Shown here in pieces: positions 1 through 5,781 of a DNA stretch of 13,107 bases; position 1 is the stretch's first letter, and each line of letters begins with the position of its first letter. Made by a program: the position numbers and the translations under genes. The notes below the pieces were generated by a model. It had not been told where the DNA came from and did not search any database. It was given only the letters and a program-made list of their open reading frames with translations. This DNA comes from an uncultured Collinsella sp. (GTDB lineage: Bacteria > Actinomycetota > Coriobacteriia > Coriobacteriales > Coriobacteriaceae), in contig URTP01000043.1 of NCBI GenBank assembly GCA_900550835.1, forward strand, positions 1 through 13,107. Direction: 5' to 3'.

Positions 1-579
1 ATGGCCGTTGCCCTGCTTGCCGCCTGCTCCGATGCCGGCTTTAAGGCGATCGATGAGCTGGCCCGTCAGGCCGGTGTCACGTACTGGAAAAACCAGGCCG
101 GCGCCGAGGTCGCACTCATCAACATCAACGATCCCGAGGAAGAGGGTGGCAAGCGCCAGATCGTGCTGGTCAAGCCGCAGTCGTACATGAACACCTCGGG
201 CGGACCCATCTCCAAGCTCTGCCGCGAGTACAAGATCAAGGCCGAGGAGCTGCTCGTGATTCACGACGAGCTCGACATTCCCGCCGGTGACGTGCGCGTC
301 AAGGTGGGCGGAGGCCATGCCGGTCACAACGGCCTGCGCTCCATCATCGACAAGATGGGCAGCCGCGACTTTAGCCGTATCCGCACCGGCATCGGCAACC
401 CTCCCGGCAAGATGGCCGTGGCAGACTATGTGCTCAAGCAGCTGCGCGCCCGCGAGGCCGAGGACTTCCAGGACACCTGCGCCCGCGCCGCAGATGCCGC
501 CGGTCTGGCCATCGTCCACGGCGTAATCTACGCCCGCGACCACGTCAACGGCGCCGCCTCCGCCAACGGCAAGCACTAA
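1..579 (+). CDS. pth: Peptidyl-tRNA hydrolase, 5'-truncated by the window edge
   Basis: This enzyme cleaves the ester bond of peptidyl-tRNAs that drop off the ribosome, recycling tRNA in the cytoplasm. The 192 residues seen match the family from just after the N-terminal catalytic-histidine region (RHNAG in known Pth proteins). The ATG at base 1 is therefore probably an internal Met, with about 20-25 residues lying upstream of the window. Visible motifs are KPQSYMNTSG (Asn64 of the visible part, the substrate-binding Asn), HDELD (His88, Asp89) and GGGHAGHNGLRS (residues 103-114, with Asn110), followed by RIRTGIG. The C-terminus is complete and ends in a Gly/Asn/Lys/His tail. The TAA stop is also the first three bases of a palindromic repeat. 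Identity is secure; the missing part includes the catalytic His. Confidence 0.96.
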   Translation: MAVALLAACSDAGFKAIDELARQAGVTYWKNQAGAEVALININDPEEEGGKRQIVLVKPQSYMNTSGGPISKLCREYKIKAEELLVIHDELDIPAGDVRVKVGGGHAGHNGLRSIIDKMGSRDFSRIRTGIGNPPGKMAVADYVLKQLRAREAEDFQDTCARAADAAGLAIVHGVIYARDHVNGAASANGKH

Positions 580-619
580 AACCTACCGTTTAGGGACAGG
601 TTTATTTTGGCAGGTTTTA
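577..619 (+). repeat. Dispersed palindromic element, GGGACAGG core (copy A1)
   Basis: Inverted arms TAAAACCTACC (577-587) and GGCAGGTTTTA (609-619) pair with one mismatch and enclose the core GGGACAGG (593-600) plus an AT-rich stretch. The element begins on the pth stop codon TAA. The copy at 12162-12204, read on the minus strand, has 43 bases of the same length and 37 identical positions, and also starts on a stop codon. The role is unknown; the arms could form a hairpin in the pth mRNA 3' end. Confidence 0.8.
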
Positions 620-685
620 TCTGCGGAAACGCCCCGGTGGCCGCATCGCAATAAACCCCGCGCCGCCATACACGCATAACACCCC

Positions 686-727
686 AAAGGGGGCCGGCCT
701 CATCACAACCCGAGGCCGGCCCCCTTT
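686..727 (+). terminator. Strong GC-rich hairpin, probable bidirectional terminator after pth
   Basis: A perfect 16-bp inverted repeat (686-701 and 712-727) has a 10-base loop (702-711). The arms start with AAA and end with TTT around a GGGGGCCGGCCTC stem, so each strand has a short T tract at the end of the stem; on the plus strand GTTTT follows a few bases later. It lies 107 bases after the pth stop and between two inverted copies of the palindromic repeat. It could terminate pth transcription and insulate the next operon. The T tract is short, so efficiency is uncertain. Confidence 0.72.
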
Positions 728-741
728 GCCGTTTTGCCTGA

Positions 742-780
742 TAAAACCGACCAAAATAAACCTATCCCTATTTGGTAGGT
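742..780 (-). repeat. Dispersed palindromic element, diverged GGGATAGG core (copy A2)
   Basis: On the minus strand this reads ACCTACC, AAATA, GGGATAGG, TTTATTTT, then GGTCGGTTTTA. It is the same layout as the copy at 577-619 but in opposite orientation and with one core change (C to T). The arms ACCGACC (746-752) and GGTAGGT (774-780) pair with one mismatch. Similarity to the first copy extends inward for about 20 bases (for example GGTTTTATC and AAACG), so 577-780 is a larger imperfect inverted repeat around the terminator hairpin. Confidence 0.72.
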
Positions 781-842
781 CGAAGTGGATAAACCCTTTT
801 CCCAACCGCCGAAGACACACGTAAACAGCATGTCCATGAGGG

Positions 843-848
843 TATAAT
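843..848 (+). promoter_or_regulatory. Candidate -10 box TATAAT for the nfnAB pair
   Basis: A perfect TATAAT sits 105 bases before the start codon at 954, in the only long spacer ahead of the pair. No convincing -35 hexamer is seen 16-18 bases upstream (CGTAAA is the nearest), so the promoter may be activator-dependent or the match may be chance. If used, transcription would start near 855 and give a leader of about 100 bases. Confidence 0.5.
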
Positions 849-852
849 TTGC

Positions 853-887
853 ACCGTATGTTTGCACAACGCCTGTGCGCGTACGGT
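853..887 (+). other. Leader hairpin upstream of the nfnAB pair
   Basis: ACCGTA (853-858) pairs with TACGGT (882-887), and inside it GCACA (864-868) pairs with TGTGC (874-878). TTTA follows the stem, which resembles a weak intrinsic terminator or attenuator. It lies immediately downstream of the candidate -10 box, so its 5' arm may sit right at the transcription start. A second small fold (CCGT/ACGG around TCCA/TGGA) follows at about 901-924. Regulatory function is only inferred. Confidence 0.35.
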
Positions 888-953
888 TTTACTCGGGCTA
901 CCGTCCATTTCCGTGGAGGCACGGTTCGGCGGCCCTAACAAGAGAGGGGTTCT

Positions 954-1793
954 ATGTATAAGATCCTGGAGAAGACGCAGTTCTCGGAGAAGGTGTTCAA
1001 GTTCCGCATCGAGGCGCCCGCGATCGCCAAGCATGCGCACGCTGGACAGTTCCTCATGGTTCGCGCCAACGAGACGGGCGAGCGCGTCCCGTTTACCCTA
1101 GCTGGTTGGAACGGTGACGAGGGCTGGGTCGAGTTCATCTTCATGGTGATCGGCAAGACCACCGAGATGCTTTCCACCTATGAGGCCGGCGAGTCACTGC
1201 GCGACGTCGTGGGCCCGCTGGGCGTTCCCACCGAGATGGCCGAGGGCCCCTGCGCCGTCATTGGCGGCGGCGTCGGCCTGGCAATTGCCTTCCCGGTCGC
1301 CAAGCACCTGGTCGAGACCGGCCACGAGGTCCACGCCATCATGGGCGCCCGCACCAAGGACCTCCTGCTCATGGAGGACCAGTTCCGCGAGCTCCTCGAC
1401 GAGGACCACATCCATATCACCACCGATGACGGCTCCTACGGCGAGCAGGGCGTTGTCACCGCTCCGCTGGAGCGCCTGCTGCAGGACAAGGCCGTGAGCC
1501 AGGTCTTCTGCGTCGGCCCCGTTCCGATGATGAAGTTCTCGACCCTCACCGCCCAGAAGTACGACACCCCCATCACAGCGTCGCTCAACCCCATCATGGT
1601 TGACGGCACCGGCATGTGCGGCTGCTGCCGCGTCGAGGTGGGCGGCGTGACCAAGTTCGCTTGCGTCGACGGCCCCGACTTCGATGCCACCCTGGTCGAC
1701 TGGGATGACCTTCGTGCCCGCCAGGCCGCTTACCGTTCCGAAGAGGGCGAGTCCCTCAAGGCCTATGAGGAAAAGAGCTGCGCATGCCACTAG
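954..1793 (+). CDS. nfnA: FAD/NAD(P)-binding oxidoreductase subunit, NfnA-like (PyrK family)
   Basis: This 279-residue flavoprotein resembles the small subunit of NADH-dependent ferredoxin:NADP+ oxidoreductase (Nfn) and the electron-transfer subunits of sulfide and dihydroorotate dehydrogenases. An N-terminal beta-barrel FAD domain carries RVPFTLAG (44-51). GGGVGLA (104-110) and CVGPVPMM (186-193) mark the NAD(P)-binding domain. The C-terminal motif around VDGTGMCGCC (216-225) with Cys237 is the [2Fe-2S] region, where the family uses one Asp and three Cys. The start is chosen for the AGAGGGG Shine-Dalgarno sequence just upstream and a typical N-terminus. The gene overlaps the next by 10 bases, which points to translational coupling and a two-subunit complex. 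It is often annotated as sulfide/dihydroorotate dehydrogenase-like. Family is certain; electron bifurcation is inferred. Confidence 0.88.
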   Translation: MYKILEKTQFSEKVFKFRIEAPAIAKHAHAGQFLMVRANETGERVPFTLAGWNGDEGWVEFIFMVIGKTTEMLSTYEAGESLRDVVGPLGVPTEMAEGPCAVIGGGVGLAIAFPVAKHLVETGHEVHAIMGARTKDLLLMEDQFRELLDEDHIHITTDDGSYGEQGVVTAPLERLLQDKAVSQVFCVGPVPMMKFSTLTAQKYDTPITASLNPIMVDGTGMCGCCRVEVGGVTKFACVDGPDFDATLVDWDDLRARQAAYRSEEGESLKAYEEKSCACH

Positions 1794-3193
1794 TTAACGG
1801 TCGTTTCGTTGCCGATATGAAGTCGCCCCGCACCCCCGATAACGAGGAGCCGGCTGCCGAGCGCGCCTGCGACTTCCGCCCCGTCGACAAGGGCTTCACC
1901 GAGGAGATGGCGCTGGCCGAGGCCGAGCGCTGCCTCAACTGCAAGAAGCCGTTCTGTGTTGAGGGCTGCCCCGTCAACATCAACATTCCCCGCTTTATCG
2001 AGCAGATCCGCGCGAAGGACTTCGGCGGCGCTCTCGATACCATCCGCGAGGACTCCATGCTTCCCGCCATCTGCGGCCGCGTCTGCCCGCAGGAGAACCA
2101 GTGCGAGGGTAAGTGCATCCGTGGCAAGAAGTCCGAGCCCGTGGCTATCGGCCAGCTCGAGCGCTTCCTGGGTGACCGCCCCGAGCTCGCCTCCACGCCC
2201 AAGATGGCCCCCAAGAACGGCAAGAAGGTCGCCGTCGTCGGCTCCGGCCCGTCCGGCATCACCTGTGCCGGCGAGCTCGCCCGCAACGGCTTTGACGTCA
2301 CCGTCTTCGAGGCCTTCTTCACCGGCGGCGGCGTGCTGGTCTACGGCATCCCCGAGTTCCGTCTGCCCAAGGCAGTCGTCAAGCGCGAGATTGACGGCCT
2401 GGAGGACATGGGCGTCAAGTTTGAGTACAACTCCGTCGTGGGCAACATGGCCACGGCCGAGGAGCTGTTCGAGCAGGGCTTCGACGCCATCTACGTGGCG
2501 ACCGGCGCTGGCCTGCCCAAGTTCCTCAACGTCCCCGGCGAGAACCTGCCCAACGTCTTCTTCGCTAACGAGTACCTCACCCGCGTGAACCTGATGAAGG
2601 CCAACAAGTTCCCCGAGTACGACACCCCCACCAAGCACGGCAAGAACGTCGTCGTCTTTGGTGGCGGCAACGTGGCTATGGACGCCGTCCGTACCGCCAA
2701 GCGCCTGGGCGCCGAGCACGCCATCATCGCCTACCGTCGTACCGAGGACGAGATGCCCTGCCGTCGCGCCGAGCTGCACCATGCTAAGGCCGAGGGCGTC
2801 GAGGTTCTGCCGCTCGTCTCCCCGCTCGAGTTTGTCGCTGGCGAGGACGGCTCCGTGTGCGCCGTCAAGGTCCAGAAGATGGAGCTCGGCGAGCCTGACG
2901 AGTCTGGCCGTCGTCGCCCGGTGCCCATCGAGGGCGCCATCGAGGAGATCCCCTGCGACGTCGCTATTTCGGCTATCGGCACCAACGCCAACCCCTTCGC
3001 TGCCAAGATCGGCGGCAAGATGGAGCTCAACAAGTGGGGCTACATCGTTGCCGACGAGGAGACCGGCCAGACCACCGATCCCCGCATCTGGGCCGGCGGC
3101 GATATCGTCACCGGTGCCGCTACGGTCATTCTGGCGATGGGCGCCGGCAAGAAGGCCGCCGCTTCCATCACCAAGAGCCTGCTGGGCGAGTAA
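1784..3193 (+). CDS. nfnB: NADPH-dependent glutamate synthase-like flavoprotein, NfnB-like subunit
   Basis: This 469-residue protein of the glutamate synthase small-subunit (GltD) family is often annotated gltA in such genomes. The N-terminal domain holds two Cys clusters, CLNCKKPFCVEGCP (Cys50, 53, 58, 62) and CGRVCPQENQCEGKC (Cys97, 101, 107, 111), which fit the two [4Fe-4S] centres of NfnB. GSGPSG (153-158) binds FAD, GGGN (293-296) opens the NAD(P)H domain, and GGDIVTGAATVILAMGAG closes the FAD domain. No large glutamate synthase (GltB-type, glutaminase) subunit is nearby. With the overlapping NfnA-like gene this favours a transhydrogenase or bifurcating NADH/ferredoxin/NADPH enzyme over true glutamate synthesis. 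The ATG lies inside the end of the upstream gene. An intrinsic terminator follows 28 bases after the stop. Confidence 0.88.
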   Translation: MPLVNGRFVADMKSPRTPDNEEPAAERACDFRPVDKGFTEEMALAEAERCLNCKKPFCVEGCPVNINIPRFIEQIRAKDFGGALDTIREDSMLPAICGRVCPQENQCEGKCIRGKKSEPVAIGQLERFLGDRPELASTPKMAPKNGKKVAVVGSGPSGITCAGELARNGFDVTVFEAFFTGGGVLVYGIPEFRLPKAVVKREIDGLEDMGVKFEYNSVVGNMATAEELFEQGFDAIYVATGAGLPKFLNVPGENLPNVFFANEYLTRVNLMKANKFPEYDTPTKHGKNVVVFGGGNVAMDAVRTAKRLGAEHAIIAYRRTEDEMPCRRAELHHAKAEGVEVLPLVSPLEFVAGEDGSVCAVKVQKMELGEPDESGRRRPVPIEGAIEEIPCDVAISAIGTNANPFAAKIGGKMELNKWGYIVADEETGQTTDPRIWAGGDIVTGAATVILAMGAGKKAAASITKSLLGE

Positions 3194-3221
3194 TCACCCA
3201 CAGCGCTAGCCACCAAACGGC

Positions 3222-3259
3222 AAAGTCCCCGTCGAGCACACGCCCGGCGGGGACTTTTT
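3222..3259 (+). terminator. Intrinsic terminator of the nfnAB operon
   Basis: AAAGTCCCCG (3222-3231) pairs perfectly with CGGGGACTTT (3248-3257). The stem extends two pairs further inward with one wobble, and a run of five T ends it (3255-3259). It lies 28 bases downstream of the nfnB stop, as expected for a Rho-independent terminator. Confidence 0.9.
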
Positions 3260-3269
3260 ATACCGGCCG

Positions 3270-3314
3270 CCCCAACCACCACGATGGGGACAGGCACCTT
3301 TGCGGTGGTTGGGG
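3270..3314 (+). repeat. Dispersed palindromic element, GGGGACAGG core (copy B1)
   Basis: Perfect 11-bp arms CCCCAACCACC (3270-3280) and GGTGGTTGGGG (3304-3314) flank GGGGACAGGCACCTTT (3286-3301). The core matches other copies while the arms differ from the TAAAACC type. It sits just after the nfnB terminator in the convergent spacer. Confidence 0.8.
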
Positions 3315-3337
3315 ACTTGCCCGGTCGTTTTATCTCA

Positions 3338-3382
3338 ATCTGTAACAGTTAGAGACCAAATATGCCGCCTGGTGTTACAGAT
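3338..3382. repeat. TGTAACA palindrome, unit 1
   Basis: ATCTGTAACA (3338-3347) and TGTTACAGAT (3373-3382) are perfect 10-bp inverted arms around a 25-base spacer that begins GTTAGAG and ends TGG. Pairing resumes outside at TCT/AGA after a two-base mismatch. An almost identical unit lies 81 bases downstream with the same 35-base arm-to-arm offset. Function is unknown; it is distinct from the GGGGAC family. Confidence 0.75.
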
Positions 3383-3418
3383 CAAGACGTTGGGCTGACG
3401 GCCGAACGGTTCATCTAA

Positions 3419-3463
3419 ATCTGTAACAGTTAGAGCCATTTTCGCTGGCTTGGTGTTACAGAT
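3419..3463. repeat. TGTAACA palindrome, unit 2
   Basis: The same arms (3419-3428 and 3454-3463) enclose a 25-base spacer. The spacer shares GTTAGAG and the terminal TGG with unit 1 but has a different centre, which can itself pair (AGCCA with TGGCT). Conserved arms and spacer length with a variable middle suggest a structured element copied as a unit. Confidence 0.75.
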
Positions 3464-3520
3464 CGAGATTTTGCAAAAGTCGAGGATAGGCACTGCCGTC
3501 AAGGCCTTCCCCTCGGCCTA

Positions 3521-3566
3521 AAACAAAAACCACCACAAAGGCGCCTGTCCCCTTTGTGGTGATTTT
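3521..3566 (-). terminator. Intrinsic terminator of the cytidylate-kinase-like gene, carrying the GGGGACAGG core (copy B2)
   Basis: On the minus strand, a few bases after the stop at 3573, AAAATCACCACAAAG (3566-3552) pairs with CTTTGTGGTGGTTTT (3540-3526), 15 bp with one mismatch. The 11-base loop, with the adjoining stem base, holds GGGGACAGG. The stem is followed by TTTTTGTTTT, a classical U tract. One copy of the dispersed palindrome family therefore doubles as a textbook terminator. Confidence 0.85.
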
Positions 3567-3572
3567 GGTCGA

Positions 3573-4196
3573 TTAAGCTTCGAGCTGGGCCACCTTGTAG
3601 CGGTAGGCTGCGGCGATGACGTCCTTGCAGCCTTCGCGGCCCAGCTTGGCACGGTTGACGACGATATCCTTACCGCTCGTCATCTTCCACTTACCGGCGC
3701 TGTAGCGCTTGTAGAACGCCTCGCGCGCCTTCTGCTGCTGCTTAACCAGCTTGGCACCCTTCTTTTTGTTGAGGCCGCGCTTTTTGCGCACAATCTCGAC
3801 GCGGTCCTCAAAGGGGGCTGTCACCAACACGGCAATGTGGTTGGGGTTGTTGCGCAGCAGGTAATCGGACAGACGACCCTCGATAATGCAGCTCTCAGTC
3901 TCGCCCAGGTCCAAAATCACCTGGCTCATCTTTTGGAACAACTTGTCCGAGTACGAGCGGGCGTCGTAGCGGTCGGGCAGAAACGCCATGTTCTCCACAG
4001 CCAGGCGCTCGTCATAGGCGGCCATCTTATCGAGCGACTCGCCCGCGCGCAGCGACGCACGCACCAGCAGCTCGTTATCGTACAGCGGAATCCCCAACTC
4101 GTTGGCGAGGATGCGTCCAATCTCGTGGCCCTCGGCACCAAAGTCGCGCGCGATGGTAATGACCACAGGGCTCTTCTTGTTCACCAGATCGCTCAT
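3573..4196 (-). CDS. Cytidylate kinase-like family protein
   Basis: This 207-residue protein resembles the cytidylate-kinase-like (Cytidylate_kin2) P-loop family, which is common in Firmicutes and Actinobacteria and whose substrate is mostly untested. TIARDFGAEGHEIGRILA (about 14-31) replaces a classical Walker A: it has the family's spaced glycines but no GKS/T. ELGIPLYDNELL follows, IIEGRLSDYLL (about 104-114) sits in the core, and a basic KQQQKAREAFYKRY helix (about 152-165) corresponds to the lid region. The Shine-Dalgarno AGAAAGGAA lies just before the ATG. It is a single gene with its own terminator, 171 bases from the transporter operon. It is not the essential Cmk, which has a canonical P-loop; a nucleotide or small-molecule kinase role is only inferred. 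Confidence 0.82.
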   Translation of the reverse strand: MSDLVNKKSPVVITIARDFGAEGHEIGRILANELGIPLYDNELLVRASLRAGESLDKMAAYDERLAVENMAFLPDRYDARSYSDKLFQKMSQVILDLGETESCIIEGRLSDYLLRNNPNHIAVLVTAPFEDRVEIVRKKRGLNKKKGAKLVKQQQKAREAFYKRYSAGKWKMTSGKDIVVNRAKLGREGCKDVIAAAYRYKVAQLEA

Positions 4197-4270
4197 CGCG
4201 ATTCCTTTCTAACAAATGAAAAATAGGCGATTCCTGATCCCCATTTTGTCACTTACGACCGTCCTGGTTT

Positions 4271-4358
4271 CCCAAGTGCGGCAGATTGCCCCGAAAGAGG
4301 AGCGCCGCGTACTAAATGTACGCAAGCGACGATTGAGGGGCAAGGTGCCGTGCTTGGG
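4271..4358. other. 88-base three-helix structured element downstream of the transporter operon
   Basis: CCCAAGTGCGGCA (4271-4283) pairs over all 13 positions with TGCCGTGCTTGGG (4346-4358) if two G-T wobbles are allowed. GCCCC (4288-4292) pairs with GGGGC (4337-4341). GCGTAC (4307-4312) pairs with GTACGC (4318-4323) around a TAAAT loop, extended by CGC/GCG across a small internal loop. It fills the spacer between the last permease gene and the cytidylate-kinase-like gene. No clear T tract follows on the minus strand, so a plain terminator is not the best explanation. It may be a structured RNA, an mRNA 3'-end stabiliser or a mobile palindrome. The strand is undecided. Confidence 0.6.
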
Positions 4359-4367
4359 GAAGCAGGA

Positions 4368-5006
4368 CTATGCGGCTACGATGCGGCGTTGGTAAGCTCG
4401 GACCAGCAGCGAGATACCAAAGTTGAGCGCAAAGTACATCGCAAATACCAGGCCGTAGAGCATAAGCACCTGCGACAGGTCGATTGCGTGGGCCATCACG
4501 ACGTTTGCCGTGTACATGAGCTCTGCCACGTTAATGCCCGAAAGATACGAGCTGTCTTTAATGACGGTCGTGCACTGGCTAAACAGCGCCGGAATGATCG
4601 TCTTAAACGTCTGCGGCAGAATGATGTAGCGCATGGTGGCAAAGAAGCCGAAACCCTGGCTCTGCGCCGCCTCAAACTGGCCGCGCGGAATCGAGTTGAG
4701 GCCGCCGCGCACAATCTCGGCCATAACAGCGCTGGTAAACAGCGTAAAGGCGATGGTCGAGATCACAATGTCCAAACCCTGCACCGTAAAGTAGATAAAC
4801 AGGATCCACAGCAGGTTCGGCGTGCAACGGAACAGCTCGATATAGGCACTCACCAAAATACGGAACGGGCGGGGCGCATAGCTTTTAACAAGCGCCAGCA
4901 CCGTGCCAAAGATGAGCGAGAAAAAGATCGACAGCGCCGAGATCTCGATCGTCTTAACAAAGCCGCCCCAAATGTAGAGCAGGTTGGTCGCGTTGAAGAT
5001 TTCCAT
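4368..5006 (-). CDS. Polar amino-acid ABC transporter permease (second permease)
   Basis: A 212-residue inner-membrane permease of the His/Glu/Gln/Arg family. It has several hydrophobic helices (the first about 20-40) and the cytoplasmic EAA loop RGQFEAAQSQGFG (108-120) that contacts the ATPase. ELFRCTPNLLWILF (57-70) matches the conserved ELxRxTP segment. The ATG lies 3 bases after the stop of the other permease gene, with GAGGAGG inside that gene's end as the ribosome site, so the two are translationally coupled. It would form a heterodimer with the neighbouring permease. The four-gene order resembles gluABCD of corynebacteria; substrate cannot be fixed from sequence. Confidence 0.92.
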   Translation of the reverse strand: MEIFNATNLLYIWGGFVKTIEISALSIFFSLIFGTVLALVKSYAPRPFRILVSAYIELFRCTPNLLWILFIYFTVQGLDIVISTIAFTLFTSAVMAEIVRGGLNSIPRGQFEAAQSQGFGFFATMRYIILPQTFKTIIPALFSQCTTVIKDSSYLSGINVAELMYTANVVMAHAIDLSQVLMLYGLVFAMYFALNFGISLLVRAYQRRIVAA

Positions 5007-5009
5007 GCG

Positions 5010-5756
5010 CTAGGCCTCCTCTACGTTGTCGAGCCCCAGCTCGGCCAGGCTCACGCCACGCGGACGCTCCTTGGAGCGGCGCTCGAGCCACTGCACCAGC
5101 ATGGCGAGCGGAAAGCAAATGATGAAGTACATAAGGCAGCAGACGATGTATCCCTGCAGGTAACCGTACAGACTCACAAAGTTGTCGGAACGGTACATAA
5201 GGTCGCCGCCGGCCACAAGCGCCAGCACCGACGTGTTCTTGACCAGGTTGAGCGCCTGGTTACACAGCGGGGGCAGAATGATCTTGAACGTCTGGGGCAG
5301 TACGATGTACCAGTATGCCTGCGCACGGGTGAAGCCCTGGCTCTGGGCCGCCTCCATCTGACCGCGCGGAACCGCCTCGATACCGGTGCGGATAACCTCC
5401 GAGATGTAGGCCGCATGGTACAGGCCCACGCCCAAGAAGCCCAGCACGAACGGCGCGATGCGCACCGGCTGGTCGGCACCGGTTATGGCCTGAAAAAACT
5501 GCGGACCAGCCATGTACATAAAGAGCACCTGCACGGGCAACGGGGTGTTCTGGTAAAACTCCACGTACACGCGGCTTATGGCGCGCAGCACGCGCGAACG
5601 GGTGGTAGAGAACACGCCCAGCAACGTGCCCAGCACCAGCGACAGCAGCAGACCGGCAACGACCACCTGTAGCGTCACGCCAAAGCCCTCCCAGAAGGGC
5701 CCCATGTTTTGAAATGTCGTCGACCAACGGTCGGCGTCAAATAATCCTTCGAGCAT
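5010..5756 (-). CDS. Polar amino-acid ABC transporter permease (first permease)
   Basis: A 248-residue permease of the same family as its downstream neighbour. The start at 5756 is preferred because AAGGAAGGAA lies just upstream; a TTG 11 codons earlier would place the start inside that ribosome site and almost at the previous stop. It has YQNTPLPVQVLF (the xTP segment), the EAA loop RGQMEAAQSQGFTRAQAYW, and hydrophobic helices near the N-terminus (about 27-50) and the C-terminus. The C-terminal tail is charged and cytoplasmic. It is 25 bases after the binding-protein gene and 3 bases before the second permease gene. Together they form the membrane channel of a glutamate/glutamine-type importer. 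Confidence 0.92.
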   Translation of the reverse strand: MLEGLFDADRWSTTFQNMGPFWEGFGVTLQVVVAGLLLSLVLGTLLGVFSTTRSRVLRAISRVYVEFYQNTPLPVQVLFMYMAGPQFFQAITGADQPVRIAPFVLGFLGVGLYHAAYISEVIRTGIEAVPRGQMEAAQSQGFTRAQAYWYIVLPQTFKIILPPLCNQALNLVKNTSVLALVAGGDLMYRSDNFVSLYGYLQGYIVCCLMYFIICFPLAMLVQWLERRSKERPRGVSLAELGLDNVEEA

Positions 5757-5781
5757 TTGATTCCTTCCTTGGACGATGCGC

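Noticed and set aside
1790..2782. Long minus-strand open frames opposite nfnA and nfnB
   Set aside because: They mirror high-GC coding sequence, have low-complexity Gly/Ala/Leu/Val composition and no ribosome site; clear shadows.
3338..3463. Possible CRISPR array
   Set aside because: Only two units exist, the repeats are long inverted arms rather than direct repeats with unique spacers, and no cas gene is near.
4350..5672. 440-codon plus-strand open frame across both permease genes
   Set aside because: Composition is His/Arg/Gln-rich with no recognisable domain; the opposite strand encodes two well-conserved permeases.
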